NCBI GenBank assembly: GCA_964550025.1
Contig: CAZJYI010000047.1
Span: 9,914 to 73,913 of the forward strand
Direction: 5' to 3'
DNA: 64,000 bases
Source: CAZJYI01 sp964550025
GTDB lineage: Bacteria > Verrucomicrobiota > Kiritimatiellia > UBA8416 > CAYOBW01
The notes below the pieces were generated by a model. That model had not been told where the DNA came from. It was given only the letters and a program-made list of their open reading frames with translations, and ran no database searches. Position 1 is the first letter of the stretch. Each line of letters starts with the position of its first letter. Made by a program: the position numbers and the translations under genes. This document shows positions 8,971 through 17,127 of the stretch, piece after piece.

Positions 8971-8971
8971 A

Positions 8972-10207
8972 ATGAGTCTTTCCCTCTCACTCATCCGGAA
9001 GACCGTGGGCGAGTTCTGTGATGAGTTTGGCGGTGCTGCTCAAACGGGACCGTTCGGCAGCCAGCTTCACTCCTCTGACTACGTCGAGAATGGCACCCCG
9101 GTCGTTATGCCGAAAGACATCGTCAATGGCTGCATTTCCAGCCGGCGGATCGCTCGTGTGGGCACAGAGCATGTCAAGCGACTCGCCAAGCACAAGCTTC
9201 AACTGGCTGATGTTGTATTCAGCAGGCGGGGTGACGTGGGACGTTTCGCGGTCGTGGAACAGGAGCAGGAGGGATGGCTCTGCGGAACAGGATGCCTACG
9301 CATCAGATTTGGGGCAGCCCCATTGGATGCCCGCTACCTTCGGCACTACTTCTCTCAGCGAGTCGTCCGCGACTGGCTCTTGCACGCCGCACAAGGTGTC
9401 ACGATGCCAAACATGAACACGAAGATACTTCGAAGTCTGCCAATTGATGCTCCACCCCTCCCCGAACAGAAGCGAATCGCGGCAATCCTGGACAAGGCCG
9501 ACGAGATCCGCCGCAAACGCGCCGAAACCATCAAACTCGCCGACGACTTCCTCAAATCAACCTTCCTCGACATGTTCGGGGACCCCGTCGAGAACCCGAA
9601 GGGATGGAAGCCGTGCTCACTCCGGGATCACTATTCCTCTGAGAAGGAAGGCACGAAATGTGGCCCCTTCGGAGGCGCACTCAAGAAGTCGGAGTACGTG
9701 GATTCCGGAGTTCCCGTCTGGAATATGGACAACATCGCAGACAATGGTGAGCGCAAAGGCGACCCTTCGCTCTGGATTCAAGAGGAGAAGTTCGAGGAAC
9801 TGCGGGCATACTCTGTAGCCGATGGGGATATCATCATCTCCAGAGCGGGGACGGTGGGGAAGATGTGTGTGATTCGGGGTGTCACAGGCGATTCCATCAT
9901 CAGCACGAACCTGATCCGGCTCAGACTGGCTGACTCTCTCCGCCCCGAGTTCTTCGTGGCACTAATGACCTTCTGCAAAGGGCGCGTCGGCCGTCTCAAG
10001 ACAGGACCTGATGGGGCCTTCACACATATGAGCACCGGCGTGCTGGATACGTTGACGTTTCCATACCCACCACCAGAGATCCAGGAGCGTTATGTCAGAA
10101 TCCTCCGTACAGTTCGTCGAATGGCAGAGCATGCGAGCAGTGCGGCGGCAAGTCTCAATGACCTGTTTCGTTCCCTGTCCCAGAGAGCGTTTCAAGGGAC
10201 GTTGTGA
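8972..10207 (+). CDS. hsdS: Type I restriction-modification specificity subunit (HsdS)
   Basis: 411 residues. HsdS recognises the bipartite DNA target and holds two HsdM. Two target-recognition domains are visible, opening with QTGPFGSQLHSSDYV (~25) and KCGPFGGALKKSEYV (~230). Each is followed by a conserved helical spacer: LPEQKRIAAILDKADEIRRK after the first and PPEIQERYVRILRTVRR after the second. Start chosen at ATG 8972 (MSLSLSLIRKTVGEF), preceded by GGAAGGGA. The same frame stays open to 8780, but the extra 64 residues are repeat-derived and unlike HsdS. It ends convergent with the GH95 gene, about 105 bp away. Confidence 0.93.
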   Translation: MSLSLSLIRKTVGEFCDEFGGAAQTGPFGSQLHSSDYVENGTPVVMPKDIVNGCISSRRIARVGTEHVKRLAKHKLQLADVVFSRRGDVGRFAVVEQEQEGWLCGTGCLRIRFGAAPLDARYLRHYFSQRVVRDWLLHAAQGVTMPNMNTKILRSLPIDAPPLPEQKRIAAILDKADEIRRKRAETIKLADDFLKSTFLDMFGDPVENPKGWKPCSLRDHYSSEKEGTKCGPFGGALKKSEYVDSGVPVWNMDNIADNGERKGDPSLWIQEEKFEELRAYSVADGDIIISRAGTVGKMCVIRGVTGDSIISTNLIRLRLADSLRPEFFVALMTFCKGRVGRLKTGPDGAFTHMSTGVLDTLTFPYPPPEIQERYVRILRTVRRMAEHASSAAASLNDLFRSLSQRAFQGTL

Positions 10208-10306
10208 TCGTGTGGAATCCGTGCAGCAAGGTCAAATGGTGGTATGACCGTTGGGTAGGCGCAACGATTCGGTATGCCTGGCAGGCGCATGGCGACCGAT
10301 GCGTGA

Positions 10307-10324
10307 TGCGGGTTAGATCCCGCA
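10307..10324. terminator. Weak hairpin between convergent hsdS and GH95 genes
   Basis: TGCGGG (10307-10312) and CCCGCA (10319-10324) form a six-pair stem with a six-base loop across the GH95 stop codon. There is no T-run on either side, so factor-independent termination is doubtful. Confidence 0.2.
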
Positions 10325-12703
10325 CACCATCCGGACGCTTCGGCCGGCGGGCAGGACGAGTGTCCATTCGGTGCGATCGGCGCCGGTGAGTTTGAGGTCT
10401 TCGGGGGTGTCCCCGGCGGGGCGCACGGTTCGCAGGCTGGGGGTGCAGTCGAGGACCAGCCGTTGTTCGGTCGTGGCCTGCAGTTGAATCACGACGCGGC
10501 GTGTCAGCACGTTCCAATGCAGTTCTTCCACGGCTATGCCGCCCCGGGCGCGCAGGCCGCGAACGGTCCCCGATTTGAGCTGCGACCATGGCAGGGCGGG
10601 GAACAGGTCGAGACGTCCGTGTTCCGAGTGGACGAGCATTTTCGTGAGGATCGACGGCAGCGTGAACGTTGCATCCAGGTTGTAGATCATGAGGCCTGGA
10701 TTGTGGCAGGAAATCATGCTGTTGTTGAAGAAGCGCTGTCGGGAGAACTCATCCAGGAGTTGCCAGAGCAGTTCGGGGTCCCGCAGTCTCGCCGCGACCA
10801 GTCCGAGGTGCATGTAGCCGTGGGCGGACTTGTTGCCGAGGCCGGCTTCCAGCCGCTTGTCGACCGCCTTTCGAGCGGCGCGGAATAGCCGCAAGGTGCG
10901 GTGTGGGGAGAACTCCAGGGATGGCCACAGTGGATAGAGGTGGGAGCTGTGCCGGTGGTTGTAGCGGTCTCCCATTCCCGGGTACGCCCATTCGGCCAGT
11001 GCACCGTCGTCGTTGACCACGTAGTCCGGCAGGGCGTCGAGCAGGGCCTCCCAGCGCGCCGTTTCCTCCGACACGACGCTGAACTCGCGGCAGGCTTCGA
11101 GAACGTTGGCGAGAGCTTCCCGGCAGATGGCGATGTCGCAGGTCGCGTTCGGCACGACCGAGGAAACCTGGTCGGCGTCGGCCATGAGGGGGAAGTTCTC
11201 CGGCGAGACCGAAGGGTAGAAGCGCACGCGCCCCCGGGCGTCTTCCGTGCCGGCCAGGAAGTCCTCGTAGAAGCGCGCGACCTCCTGCATGAGAGGGAGC
11301 ACGCGGTCGCGCAGGAACGCGGTGTCGCCCGTGTAGCGATAGTGGTCGTAAAGGACGCTCACCAGCCAGCCGGCGCCTCCCACCCAGGGATAGAGCATCA
11401 GGGCCTTTCCATGACGCCAGGTCTGGCACAGATCCGGCAGGATGCCGCGGCAGCCGAACAGTTGCCCGGCGTTGTAGCGCCAGTCCTCCACGCTGTCTTC
11501 AATGTAGCGGCAGTAGGTCTCGATCGCCTCGGGAAGGGCGCCCTGCGATACGCCGGAAATGGCCAGGTTGATGTTGGCGTCGAACGTGTACCGCCCGTCC
11601 CACGGGGGGCGCCAGGTGTTGCCCCAGATGCCGCTGAGGGCGACCGGCAGGTTTCCCGTACCGCCGCAGATCAGGGCGTAGCGGCCGACGGCGTGGAGCG
11701 TCTCGAGCAGCTCGTTCGAAGCGCCGTTCCGCAGGGCACCCGCGATTAGCGATTCCGTGCTGCGCGTGTCTGTTTTCGCACTGCCGAGATCAAGCGTGAC
11801 GCGGCGGAACATCTCGCCGTGGACCGCGGCATGTCCGGCGAGGAGTTTGTCGTACTCGCGTGGCAGGGCCTCGAGCGAGCACCGCAGCGCCTCGATGTCG
11901 ACCGCCGCCGCGTCGTCGAGGTAGGCCGTACGGATGAGCAGAAGGACGCGGGTCCCGTTCTCCACGTTGATGCCCTCGTTTTGCACGGCGCGGGCGCGAC
12001 CGCCCTGCCGCACAACGCGGGCGAGAGCCACGTAGCCCTCGGGCGATGGCCTGCCCATGGTCCGAGCGTACGCAGCGTGGAAGTACATTTCATCGACGGT
12101 GTGGCGGATCGTGACCGTGCCGAGCTCGTCGCTCCCCTTGCCGGGCGCTTCGCTGAAGCGCAGTTGGCATTGCACCCTCTCGCCGGCCGGCGGTCTGATC
12201 TCCACGACGATGACACCGTCCGTTCGCGATACGAAGGCCCGCCGTTCCCAGGCGCCCGCGGAGTCCGTCCAGTTGACGCAGACCTCGCCGGTGTCCAACC
12301 GCGTTTCACGCTGGTAGTTCTCGATCGGGCCGTGCCCATCGGACTCGATGTGCAGATGGAGTCCGGGGTGAATGTGATCGTACGGCAGGCGGTGTGCGCC
12401 GGGCGTGCCCTCGGCCTCGAGCAACGGTTGCACGGCCTCCTTTCTGCGTTGTTGAAAGTGCTCGTGCGCGTCCCGGTGCCTGCCCTCGAATGCCATCGTT
12501 CTCGCCTCGCCCCACGTGGCCGACAGGTCCGGCGTCTCCGGTTTCCGGCGGGTCATGACAACCCACAGCTTCTCGTGATTGATGACGATCTTCTCATCGA
12601 GCGGACGGCCCATGACCATGATGCCCGTGGTGCCGTTTCCACTGATCATGGCGTCTTCCCAGCGTTGGGCGGGTGCGAGACTTGTAACGCGGTCGGCGAT
12701 CAT
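10313..12703 (-). CDS. GH95-like glycoside hydrolase (alpha-L-fucosidase family)
   Basis: 796 residues. GH95 enzymes remove alpha-L-fucose or related sugars from plant or algal glycans using an (alpha/alpha)6 barrel. Signs: N-terminal WEDAMISGNGTTGIMVMG (family N-terminal beta domain), SGIWGNTWRPPWDGRYTFDA (~360), HRHSSHLYPLWP (~588) and the closing LFPALPWSQLKSGTVRGLRARGG. The usual catalytic Asn pair region reads DANINLAIS, a divergent form, so substrate may differ from fucose. No signal peptide is seen, so it probably acts inside the cell on imported oligosaccharides. Start 12703 is supported by AGGAGGG six bases upstream; the 17-residue extension to 12754 lacks such a site. Confidence 0.8.
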   Translation of the reverse strand: MIADRVTSLAPAQRWEDAMISGNGTTGIMVMGRPLDEKIVINHEKLWVVMTRRKPETPDLSATWGEARTMAFEGRHRDAHEHFQQRRKEAVQPLLEAEGTPGAHRLPYDHIHPGLHLHIESDGHGPIENYQRETRLDTGEVCVNWTDSAGAWERRAFVSRTDGVIVVEIRPPAGERVQCQLRFSEAPGKGSDELGTVTIRHTVDEMYFHAAYARTMGRPSPEGYVALARVVRQGGRARAVQNEGINVENGTRVLLLIRTAYLDDAAAVDIEALRCSLEALPREYDKLLAGHAAVHGEMFRRVTLDLGSAKTDTRSTESLIAGALRNGASNELLETLHAVGRYALICGGTGNLPVALSGIWGNTWRPPWDGRYTFDANINLAISGVSQGALPEAIETYCRYIEDSVEDWRYNAGQLFGCRGILPDLCQTWRHGKALMLYPWVGGAGWLVSVLYDHYRYTGDTAFLRDRVLPLMQEVARFYEDFLAGTEDARGRVRFYPSVSPENFPLMADADQVSSVVPNATCDIAICREALANVLEACREFSVVSEETARWEALLDALPDYVVNDDGALAEWAYPGMGDRYNHRHSSHLYPLWPSLEFSPHRTLRLFRAARKAVDKRLEAGLGNKSAHGYMHLGLVAARLRDPELLWQLLDEFSRQRFFNNSMISCHNPGLMIYNLDATFTLPSILTKMLVHSEHGRLDLFPALPWSQLKSGTVRGLRARGGIAVEELHWNVLTRRVVIQLQATTEQRLVLDCTPSLRTVRPAGDTPEDLKLTGADRTEWTLVLPAGRSVRMVCGI

Positions 12704-12861
12704 GGTTGCCCTCCTTGCCGCGGCAGGATAGACTTTTGACTCTGGTGACGTCAACCCGTGTGGAGTGGCGGGTGGCGAGTGGGGGAGGGCCTGCCACTGG
12801 CCATGGGGCGACGAGGTCTGAAACTGGGGTAGCGAGGAGGTCGTAGTGTACTCCCGCCCTT

Positions 12862-12931
12862 CGTCTTTGCCATAGTCTTTACCCTGATCTGCGCAGGGGG
12901 ATAGACAAGGGTAAAGATGAAGGCAAAGACG
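12862..12931. repeat. Inverted repeat with GGCAAAGACG arms in the divergent region 12704-13002
   Basis: The left arm 12862-12885 (CGTCTTTGCC then AGTCTTTACCCT) pairs with the right arm 12908-12931 (AGGGTAAAGAT then GGCAAAGACG), with a few central mismatches and a 22-base loop. It occupies the middle of the 299-base gap between the divergent GH95 gene and the 51-residue reading frame. I see no convincing promoter in the rest of that gap. Confidence 0.75.
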
Positions 12932-13002
12932 TCGAAGAGAGGCTGTCTCTGCAGTCCATTCCTGTTTGCGGGTAACGGAAAGGTGACGGAGGGCGGACGG
13001 AC

Positions 13003-13158
13003 ATGACGGCGACTCTCAAGCGCTACCTCGGGACCCTCGATCCAAAGTGGTGCTTCATCGAATGCGTCGGCGAGTGGATGATCGTGTTCTCGTTCGGGAT
13101 CCCCACCGTCGCAAACGCCCGGCGCATCTGCGCTCTGATGGAGAACCACGCACTCTAG
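13003..13158 (+). CDS. Small hypothetical protein, 51 residues
   Basis: Reading frame MTATLKRYLGTLDPKWCFIE... to TAG 13156-13158, with GGAGGG nine bases before the ATG and a second gene 17 bp downstream. The sequence is well mixed (WCFIECVGEWMIVFSFGIPT followed by VANARRICALMENH), with no low complexity, and ends in a helix-like Arg/Leu segment. I do not recognise a family. The good ribosome site and the spacing to the next gene favour a real gene; the short length is the main doubt. It could be co-transcribed with the CBM-like and carrageenase-like genes. Confidence 0.5.
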   Translation: MTATLKRYLGTLDPKWCFIECVGEWMIVFSFGIPTVANARRICALMENHAL

Positions 13159-13175
13159 ACAAGAAAGGACCCCGC

Positions 13176-13844
13176 ATGAAATCCCGCGCGTCACTCTCGA
13201 TCCCAGCCGTGTTCATGACGATCGTTCTCTGCTGCCCCGCCAAAGAGCTCGTGGAGAATGGCGACTTCAGGAAGGACCTGCCCTACTGGCGGGTCCACCA
13301 ACACCATGGCTATACGCCGGCTGCCGGGGTGGAGCTGCGCCGCGGTGTTGTGACGTTCTCAGGGTTGACGAAGATATCGCTCCACTACCTGACCCTGAGC
13401 ACGATGCTGAACATCGAGAAGGGCGTCCGGTACAAGCTGTCATACGAGATCAAGGGGCCGGCCGAGAACGGCTACCGCGTTACCGTCGGGGACCAGGGAC
13501 ATCGCCCGTCGGAGATTCCCCCTTCCCTTCACTACGCGGCAAGCGATTTGCCGGTCAGCAATGAGTGGCGGACCGTGGAGGTGGAGTTCGATGGCAAACA
13601 CGACACCGGGCGGAAGTGGTACAAGGAAACCTGCAAACTGAATGAGAAGAACAGGCTCAGGAACGGCAGAGCGCTCAGCAAGCCGAATGTCATCGAGGTG
13701 GAGCCAAGCGATCTGCCCTGCCGCAGCATTTTGCGCTTCTCGCTGGGTAACCTCAAAGGCGAGTTCTCGATCCGCAACGTCTCCGTCACGGAAGTCAAGC
13801 CGGCGGCCCCAACGTCACGCCTACAGAAGCTGCGAAAGCGGTGA
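13176..13844 (+). CDS. Secreted carbohydrate-binding-module-like protein
   Basis: 222 residues. An N-terminal signal peptide (MKSRASLSIPAVFMTIVLCC) is followed by ELVENGDFRKDLPYWRV, the typical opening of CBM4/9-like galactose-binding beta-sandwich domains (xxLxNGxFExxxxxW). Later strands YKLSYEIKG, WRTVEVEFDGK and FSIRNVSVTEV fit one jelly-roll domain, with no catalytic part. It probably binds polysaccharide outside the cell. Start 13176 has AAAGGA nine bases upstream. It precedes the lambda-carrageenase-like gene by 225 bp on the same strand, and may help that enzyme bind its substrate. Confidence 0.7.
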   Translation: MKSRASLSIPAVFMTIVLCCPAKELVENGDFRKDLPYWRVHQHHGYTPAAGVELRRGVVTFSGLTKISLHYLTLSTMLNIEKGVRYKLSYEIKGPAENGYRVTVGDQGHRPSEIPPSLHYAASDLPVSNEWRTVEVEFDGKHDTGRKWYKETCKLNEKNRLRNGRALSKPNVIEVEPSDLPCRSILRFSLGNLKGEFSIRNVSVTEVKPAAPTSRLQKLRKR

Positions 13845-13852
13845 GCGTACCG

Positions 13853-13899
13853 CCCCGCTCCTGCGGGGTGAGGCGTGCTGCCGGCATTCCTGCCGGCAG
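13853..13899. terminator. Tandem hairpins after the CBM-like gene
   Basis: CCCCGC-TCCT-GCGGGG (13853-13868) and CTGCCGGCA-TTCC-TGCCGGCAG (13878-13899, perfect nine-pair stem) follow the stop codon at 13844 by nine bases. No T-run follows, so this may be a Rho-type or processing structure rather than a classic terminator. Confidence 0.45.
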
Positions 13900-13990
13900 A
13901 GCGGGCGGTGCGACGGTCGCTGACAAAGACAGTGCCGGTGCCGCTGGGAATGCGCGGATCCGTCTTCGCCAAGGCTACGACGGGACAAGA

Positions 13991-14034
13991 CGGACTTCCG
14001 CGCTACTGTTCACCGGCTGAAAGCCGGCGCTACG
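13991..14034. repeat. Dispersed element: GGACTTCCGCGCTAC plus CCGGCT/AGCCGG hairpin
   Basis: GGACTTCCGCGCTAC, TGTTCA, then the CCGGCT-GAA-AGCCGG hairpin and CGCTACG. The same unit, with few changes, forms the right arm of the inverted repeat ending at 27275, so this is a copy of a dispersed intergenic family. Confidence 0.75.
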
Positions 14035-14069
14035 AGTCCGCCCGGTGCGCGGATTGAGGGGGATGCACA

Positions 14070-16931
14070 ATGAGAAAACGGCCCACTGTGTTGGCCTGTC
14101 TGGCCTTTGCTGGCGGCGTCGCGACCGCGGCGCTGACGAGCATCGACACGGGCTACACGATCAGCAAGGTCCGTGCGGCTTGTCATGATGGGCAATCCAC
14201 CATCGTGGCAAGCAGCTATGAGGGGACGCTTCTCGCCGTCAAGCACGACGGCACCGTTCTGTGGAAACATGCGCTCTCCGGCTTCATGAATCGCGATCTG
14301 TGGTGTGCCGACCTTGACGCCGATGGGTCGGACGAGATCCTGGCCGCGAATGCCGACGGGACCGTCTACTGCCTGGACAACCGGGGCGAGCTCCTATGGC
14401 AGTTCAAGGGGACGGATGCGCCCATGAATGCGGTCTGTGTCGTGCACGGCACGAACCGCACACCTCTCGTGGCCTGCGGCGGGTACGAGAAGAACATCTT
14501 CTACCTCTCGTCCGCGGGGGAACTGCTCGCGACCATACCCTCCTCGACCTATTCGAAGGAGAAGTCATGGGGCAAGAGCTACAAGCGCATTCCGGCCAGG
14601 TTCCAGCACATTGCCAACTTCCTGCGGCCTCTCCGCCGTGCTGACGGTTCCGAAGCCCTGGCCCTCCACGCGGCGATCTACAGCAACTCCGGACGCGGTT
14701 CGCTCTACCTGTTCGAGCCGCTCGCAGAGCAACCGTACAAGGTGGTGAAGGTGACCGAAGGAGGGGTGGGGGAGTTGCGGGTGTGCGACGTGGACGGTGA
14801 CGGGAATGATGACGTTCTGACCGGCTCCAGCAGCATGATCAACGATGCGAGGTTCCTGGGAATCGACCTGGAGTCGGAGAAGACGGACGCGTTTGCCCCG
14901 AGCGTCCTTCGCCGCAAGATCGACGGCTTCGGCTATCGCGTCCTCCAACCGGCCGTCGTGAAGGATGGTCTCAAAGACCGCTTTCTGCTCCTCTTTGGGG
15001 CACGCCTTATCCTGCTTCCCCTTGACCTGGCCGTGGATCCCAAGACCGTGGAGGTGCTTTCGTGCCGTTACTCCTTCAATGACATGTGGACGGACGGCAA
15101 CAAGATCATCCTGGCCAGCGCGCAGAGCGGCGGCAGTTGCATTCACGTTCTCGACCTGAGTCAACCAGGTTGGAAGCAGGCCTACGAGAGCCTGGAGCCA
15201 CCGGGGAAGATCGCAGCGATTGTCGAGAACACATCCCGCGCCCGTGAACAGCTCAAGTCGTTCAAGCGACCCGCTTGGGAACGTGAGCCCGTGCCGGTCT
15301 ACTTCATGACCGACGGCAAGAAGGGTCCAGCGGGCGATCTGATCGAGCGCATCGAGAGCGAGTACGAGAGTCCCGTCTTCCTGAACTCCACCTGGTTGGG
15401 AAGCGTCGAGAACCTGGACCGTTCTAACATGAACCCCGTCTACCGGAAGAAACGGGACGGCAGGGCGAAGTACACGCAGACCTCCGAGCAGATGGTGAAC
15501 AAGCTGCTCCCGCTGTTCGATGGTCACCCTGGCATAGCCTACTGGGGCGGACACGGCAACGACCCTTTCATGCTTGGCCTGAAGACCCAGAAGCGGATCT
15601 TCGACGGCGCGAAAGGCAAGAAGACCGTCACGATCTACCCGGAGCTGGAGGCGTACGACGAGAACTTCGCCTGGGTCATGGAAAACCACTTTTACCCCAT
15701 GGCGCGATACGCACAGGGGAGGAACGCCAACATCTTCGTCCGCACCAAGCACGCCTTCTGGCACTCCATCGTCTACCTGCCGTTCTGGCGCCGCCTGGTG
15801 TCGGGCGAGTTTGCCGATGTCTTCGTTCCGGCACTCGAAGAAACCACGGACAAGACCATGGAGCAGAGCGTGGCCGCGCGGCTGGGTATCTGGGCCTCCG
15901 GCGCGGTCAACCAGTGGGGCGCGCGCTGCGCCCGCGACAACACCAGCTTCGATCGTCTGCGTCAACACTCGCACCAGGAATTGCCCAACCACTTCCTGCG
16001 CCAGATGGTCTACAACATCTCCTGCGGCGCCACCTACCTCAACAACTTCCCCGTGGACCAGGAGTACATGAGCCTCTTGTGGGAACTGATTGCCAGGGGC
16101 GCGCTCTACGTGCCAAAGCGCTCGGAGCTGGTCAGCCTTTCGCCCGTGCACATCAGCATGACCGAGCCGGATCCGCACTTTCTCGACACCGGCAACAACG
16201 CCAAGTGGCTTACCTTCTTCGATGAGGAAGAGGAGCGAGGCAACCCGATGGTCTTCGGTCGGCTCAACGGCACGTGGCCGGGCGCCCCCGTCACCGAATG
16301 GGATTTCTCGCGCTATGCCGCCGGGGTCAGGGACCGTCGACTCAACTACCTTCCTCCCTACGAGAACGGCATCGTCATGCTCACTCCGCCGCAGGCCGGG
16401 AAGTTCGCTGACCCCGATGCGCCGCGAGGGAAGATGATCGATCATCTCCACCCTCTCTACCGGAACGTCATGAAGGAGTTCATCAGCGACGGCAGGCAGT
16501 ACTACTCGGCCGACGGGAAAGAGACATACCCGGCGAAGGAGTATCACAGGGTCATCGAAACCGAGATCCGGAAACGGGCAGAGCGTCTGCCGTTGACCGT
16601 GTCGGGCGGCGTCGCCTGGGTTGCGGCGCAGACGGCACCAAACCACTTGCGCCTGACCCTGGTCGACAGCGGCTACATCAACCCAAAGGCGCGCGTGGCC
16701 AAGGTCCACTTCCACGCGGTCAGGCCGGTCAGAATGGCAGACGTGCTCAGCGGCGAGTCACTCGATATCTCGGAACCATCGGCGGTGGCGGTCAACGTCC
16801 CTCTCGGACTGTTCCGTTTCATTGATATCGAGTTCAAAGGCGAACTTGTGCTCACGGATTTGCCGGAATCCGCCGGGACTGCCCCCCGTCGGCACCGACC
16901 CGTTCTGACAGCCCCGGCGGCCAGACAGTAG
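14070..16931 (+). CDS. Secreted beta-propeller plus hydrolase-like protein, probably lambda-carrageenase-like (GH150)
   Basis: 953 residues with a signal peptide (LACLAFAGGVATAA). Residues ~30-380 form a propeller of PQQ/FG-GAP-type blades (EGTLLAVKHDGTVLWKH, DLDADGSDEILAANADGTVY, DVDGDGNDDVLTG). Residues ~400-950 are a separate module with GHPGIAYWGGHGNDPF, TIYPELEAYDENFAW and many aromatic residues. Size, a propeller followed by a large unique catalytic module, and a secreted carbohydrate context match the lambda-carrageenase family, which endo-hydrolyses sulfated galactan. I could not align catalytic residues, so family membership is inference. Strong ribosome site GAGGGGGA seven bases before ATG. 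No sulfatase gene is nearby, which is a point against a dedicated carrageenan locus. Confidence 0.6.
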   Translation: MRKRPTVLACLAFAGGVATAALTSIDTGYTISKVRAACHDGQSTIVASSYEGTLLAVKHDGTVLWKHALSGFMNRDLWCADLDADGSDEILAANADGTVYCLDNRGELLWQFKGTDAPMNAVCVVHGTNRTPLVACGGYEKNIFYLSSAGELLATIPSSTYSKEKSWGKSYKRIPARFQHIANFLRPLRRADGSEALALHAAIYSNSGRGSLYLFEPLAEQPYKVVKVTEGGVGELRVCDVDGDGNDDVLTGSSSMINDARFLGIDLESEKTDAFAPSVLRRKIDGFGYRVLQPAVVKDGLKDRFLLLFGARLILLPLDLAVDPKTVEVLSCRYSFNDMWTDGNKIILASAQSGGSCIHVLDLSQPGWKQAYESLEPPGKIAAIVENTSRAREQLKSFKRPAWEREPVPVYFMTDGKKGPAGDLIERIESEYESPVFLNSTWLGSVENLDRSNMNPVYRKKRDGRAKYTQTSEQMVNKLLPLFDGHPGIAYWGGHGNDPFMLGLKTQKRIFDGAKGKKTVTIYPELEAYDENFAWVMENHFYPMARYAQGRNANIFVRTKHAFWHSIVYLPFWRRLVSGEFADVFVPALEETTDKTMEQSVAARLGIWASGAVNQWGARCARDNTSFDRLRQHSHQELPNHFLRQMVYNISCGATYLNNFPVDQEYMSLLWELIARGALYVPKRSELVSLSPVHISMTEPDPHFLDTGNNAKWLTFFDEEEERGNPMVFGRLNGTWPGAPVTEWDFSRYAAGVRDRRLNYLPPYENGIVMLTPPQAGKFADPDAPRGKMIDHLHPLYRNVMKEFISDGRQYYSADGKETYPAKEYHRVIETEIRKRAERLPLTVSGGVAWVAAQTAPNHLRLTLVDSGYINPKARVAKVHFHAVRPVRMADVLSGESLDISEPSAVAVNVPLGLFRFIDIEFKGELVLTDLPESAGTAPRRHRPVLTAPAARQ

Positions 16932-16993
16932 CGGAACGCGCCAAGCGTTCCGATCTCGCCCCGCGGGTCGGAAGACTTGGCGTCTTCCGCTAC
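16928..16993. terminator. Double-hairpin element between convergent genes
   Basis: The outer arms GTAGCGGAA (16928-16936) and TTCCGCTAC (16985-16993) enclose two seven-pair hairpins, GGAACGC/GCGTTCC and GGAAGAC/GTCTTCC. TTTATT follows on the plus strand, so it could end the carrageenase-like transcript, and read the other way it could end the TPR gene. It belongs to the GTAGCG..GGAA repeat family. Confidence 0.5.
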
Positions 16994-17127
16994 TTTATTC
17001 GGAGCTTGATTCTGAACCGGGTACGAGCCGGGGGGAGAGGAGAGCGAAGCTCTGGACGAGGTCTGGAACCTACAGGGATCGAGGCCGGTTGCCGAAACCC
17101 GGCACCCGCCGCGTGGACCGTTGTTTG

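Noticed and set aside
8780..8971. 64-residue N-terminal extension of HsdS
   Set aside because: Encoded by the repeat-rich junction, unlike HsdS, and ATG 8972 has a proper ribosome site.
14565..16715. 716-codon minus-strand frame opposite the carrageenase-like gene
   Set aside because: Antisense shadow without ribosome site or domain.
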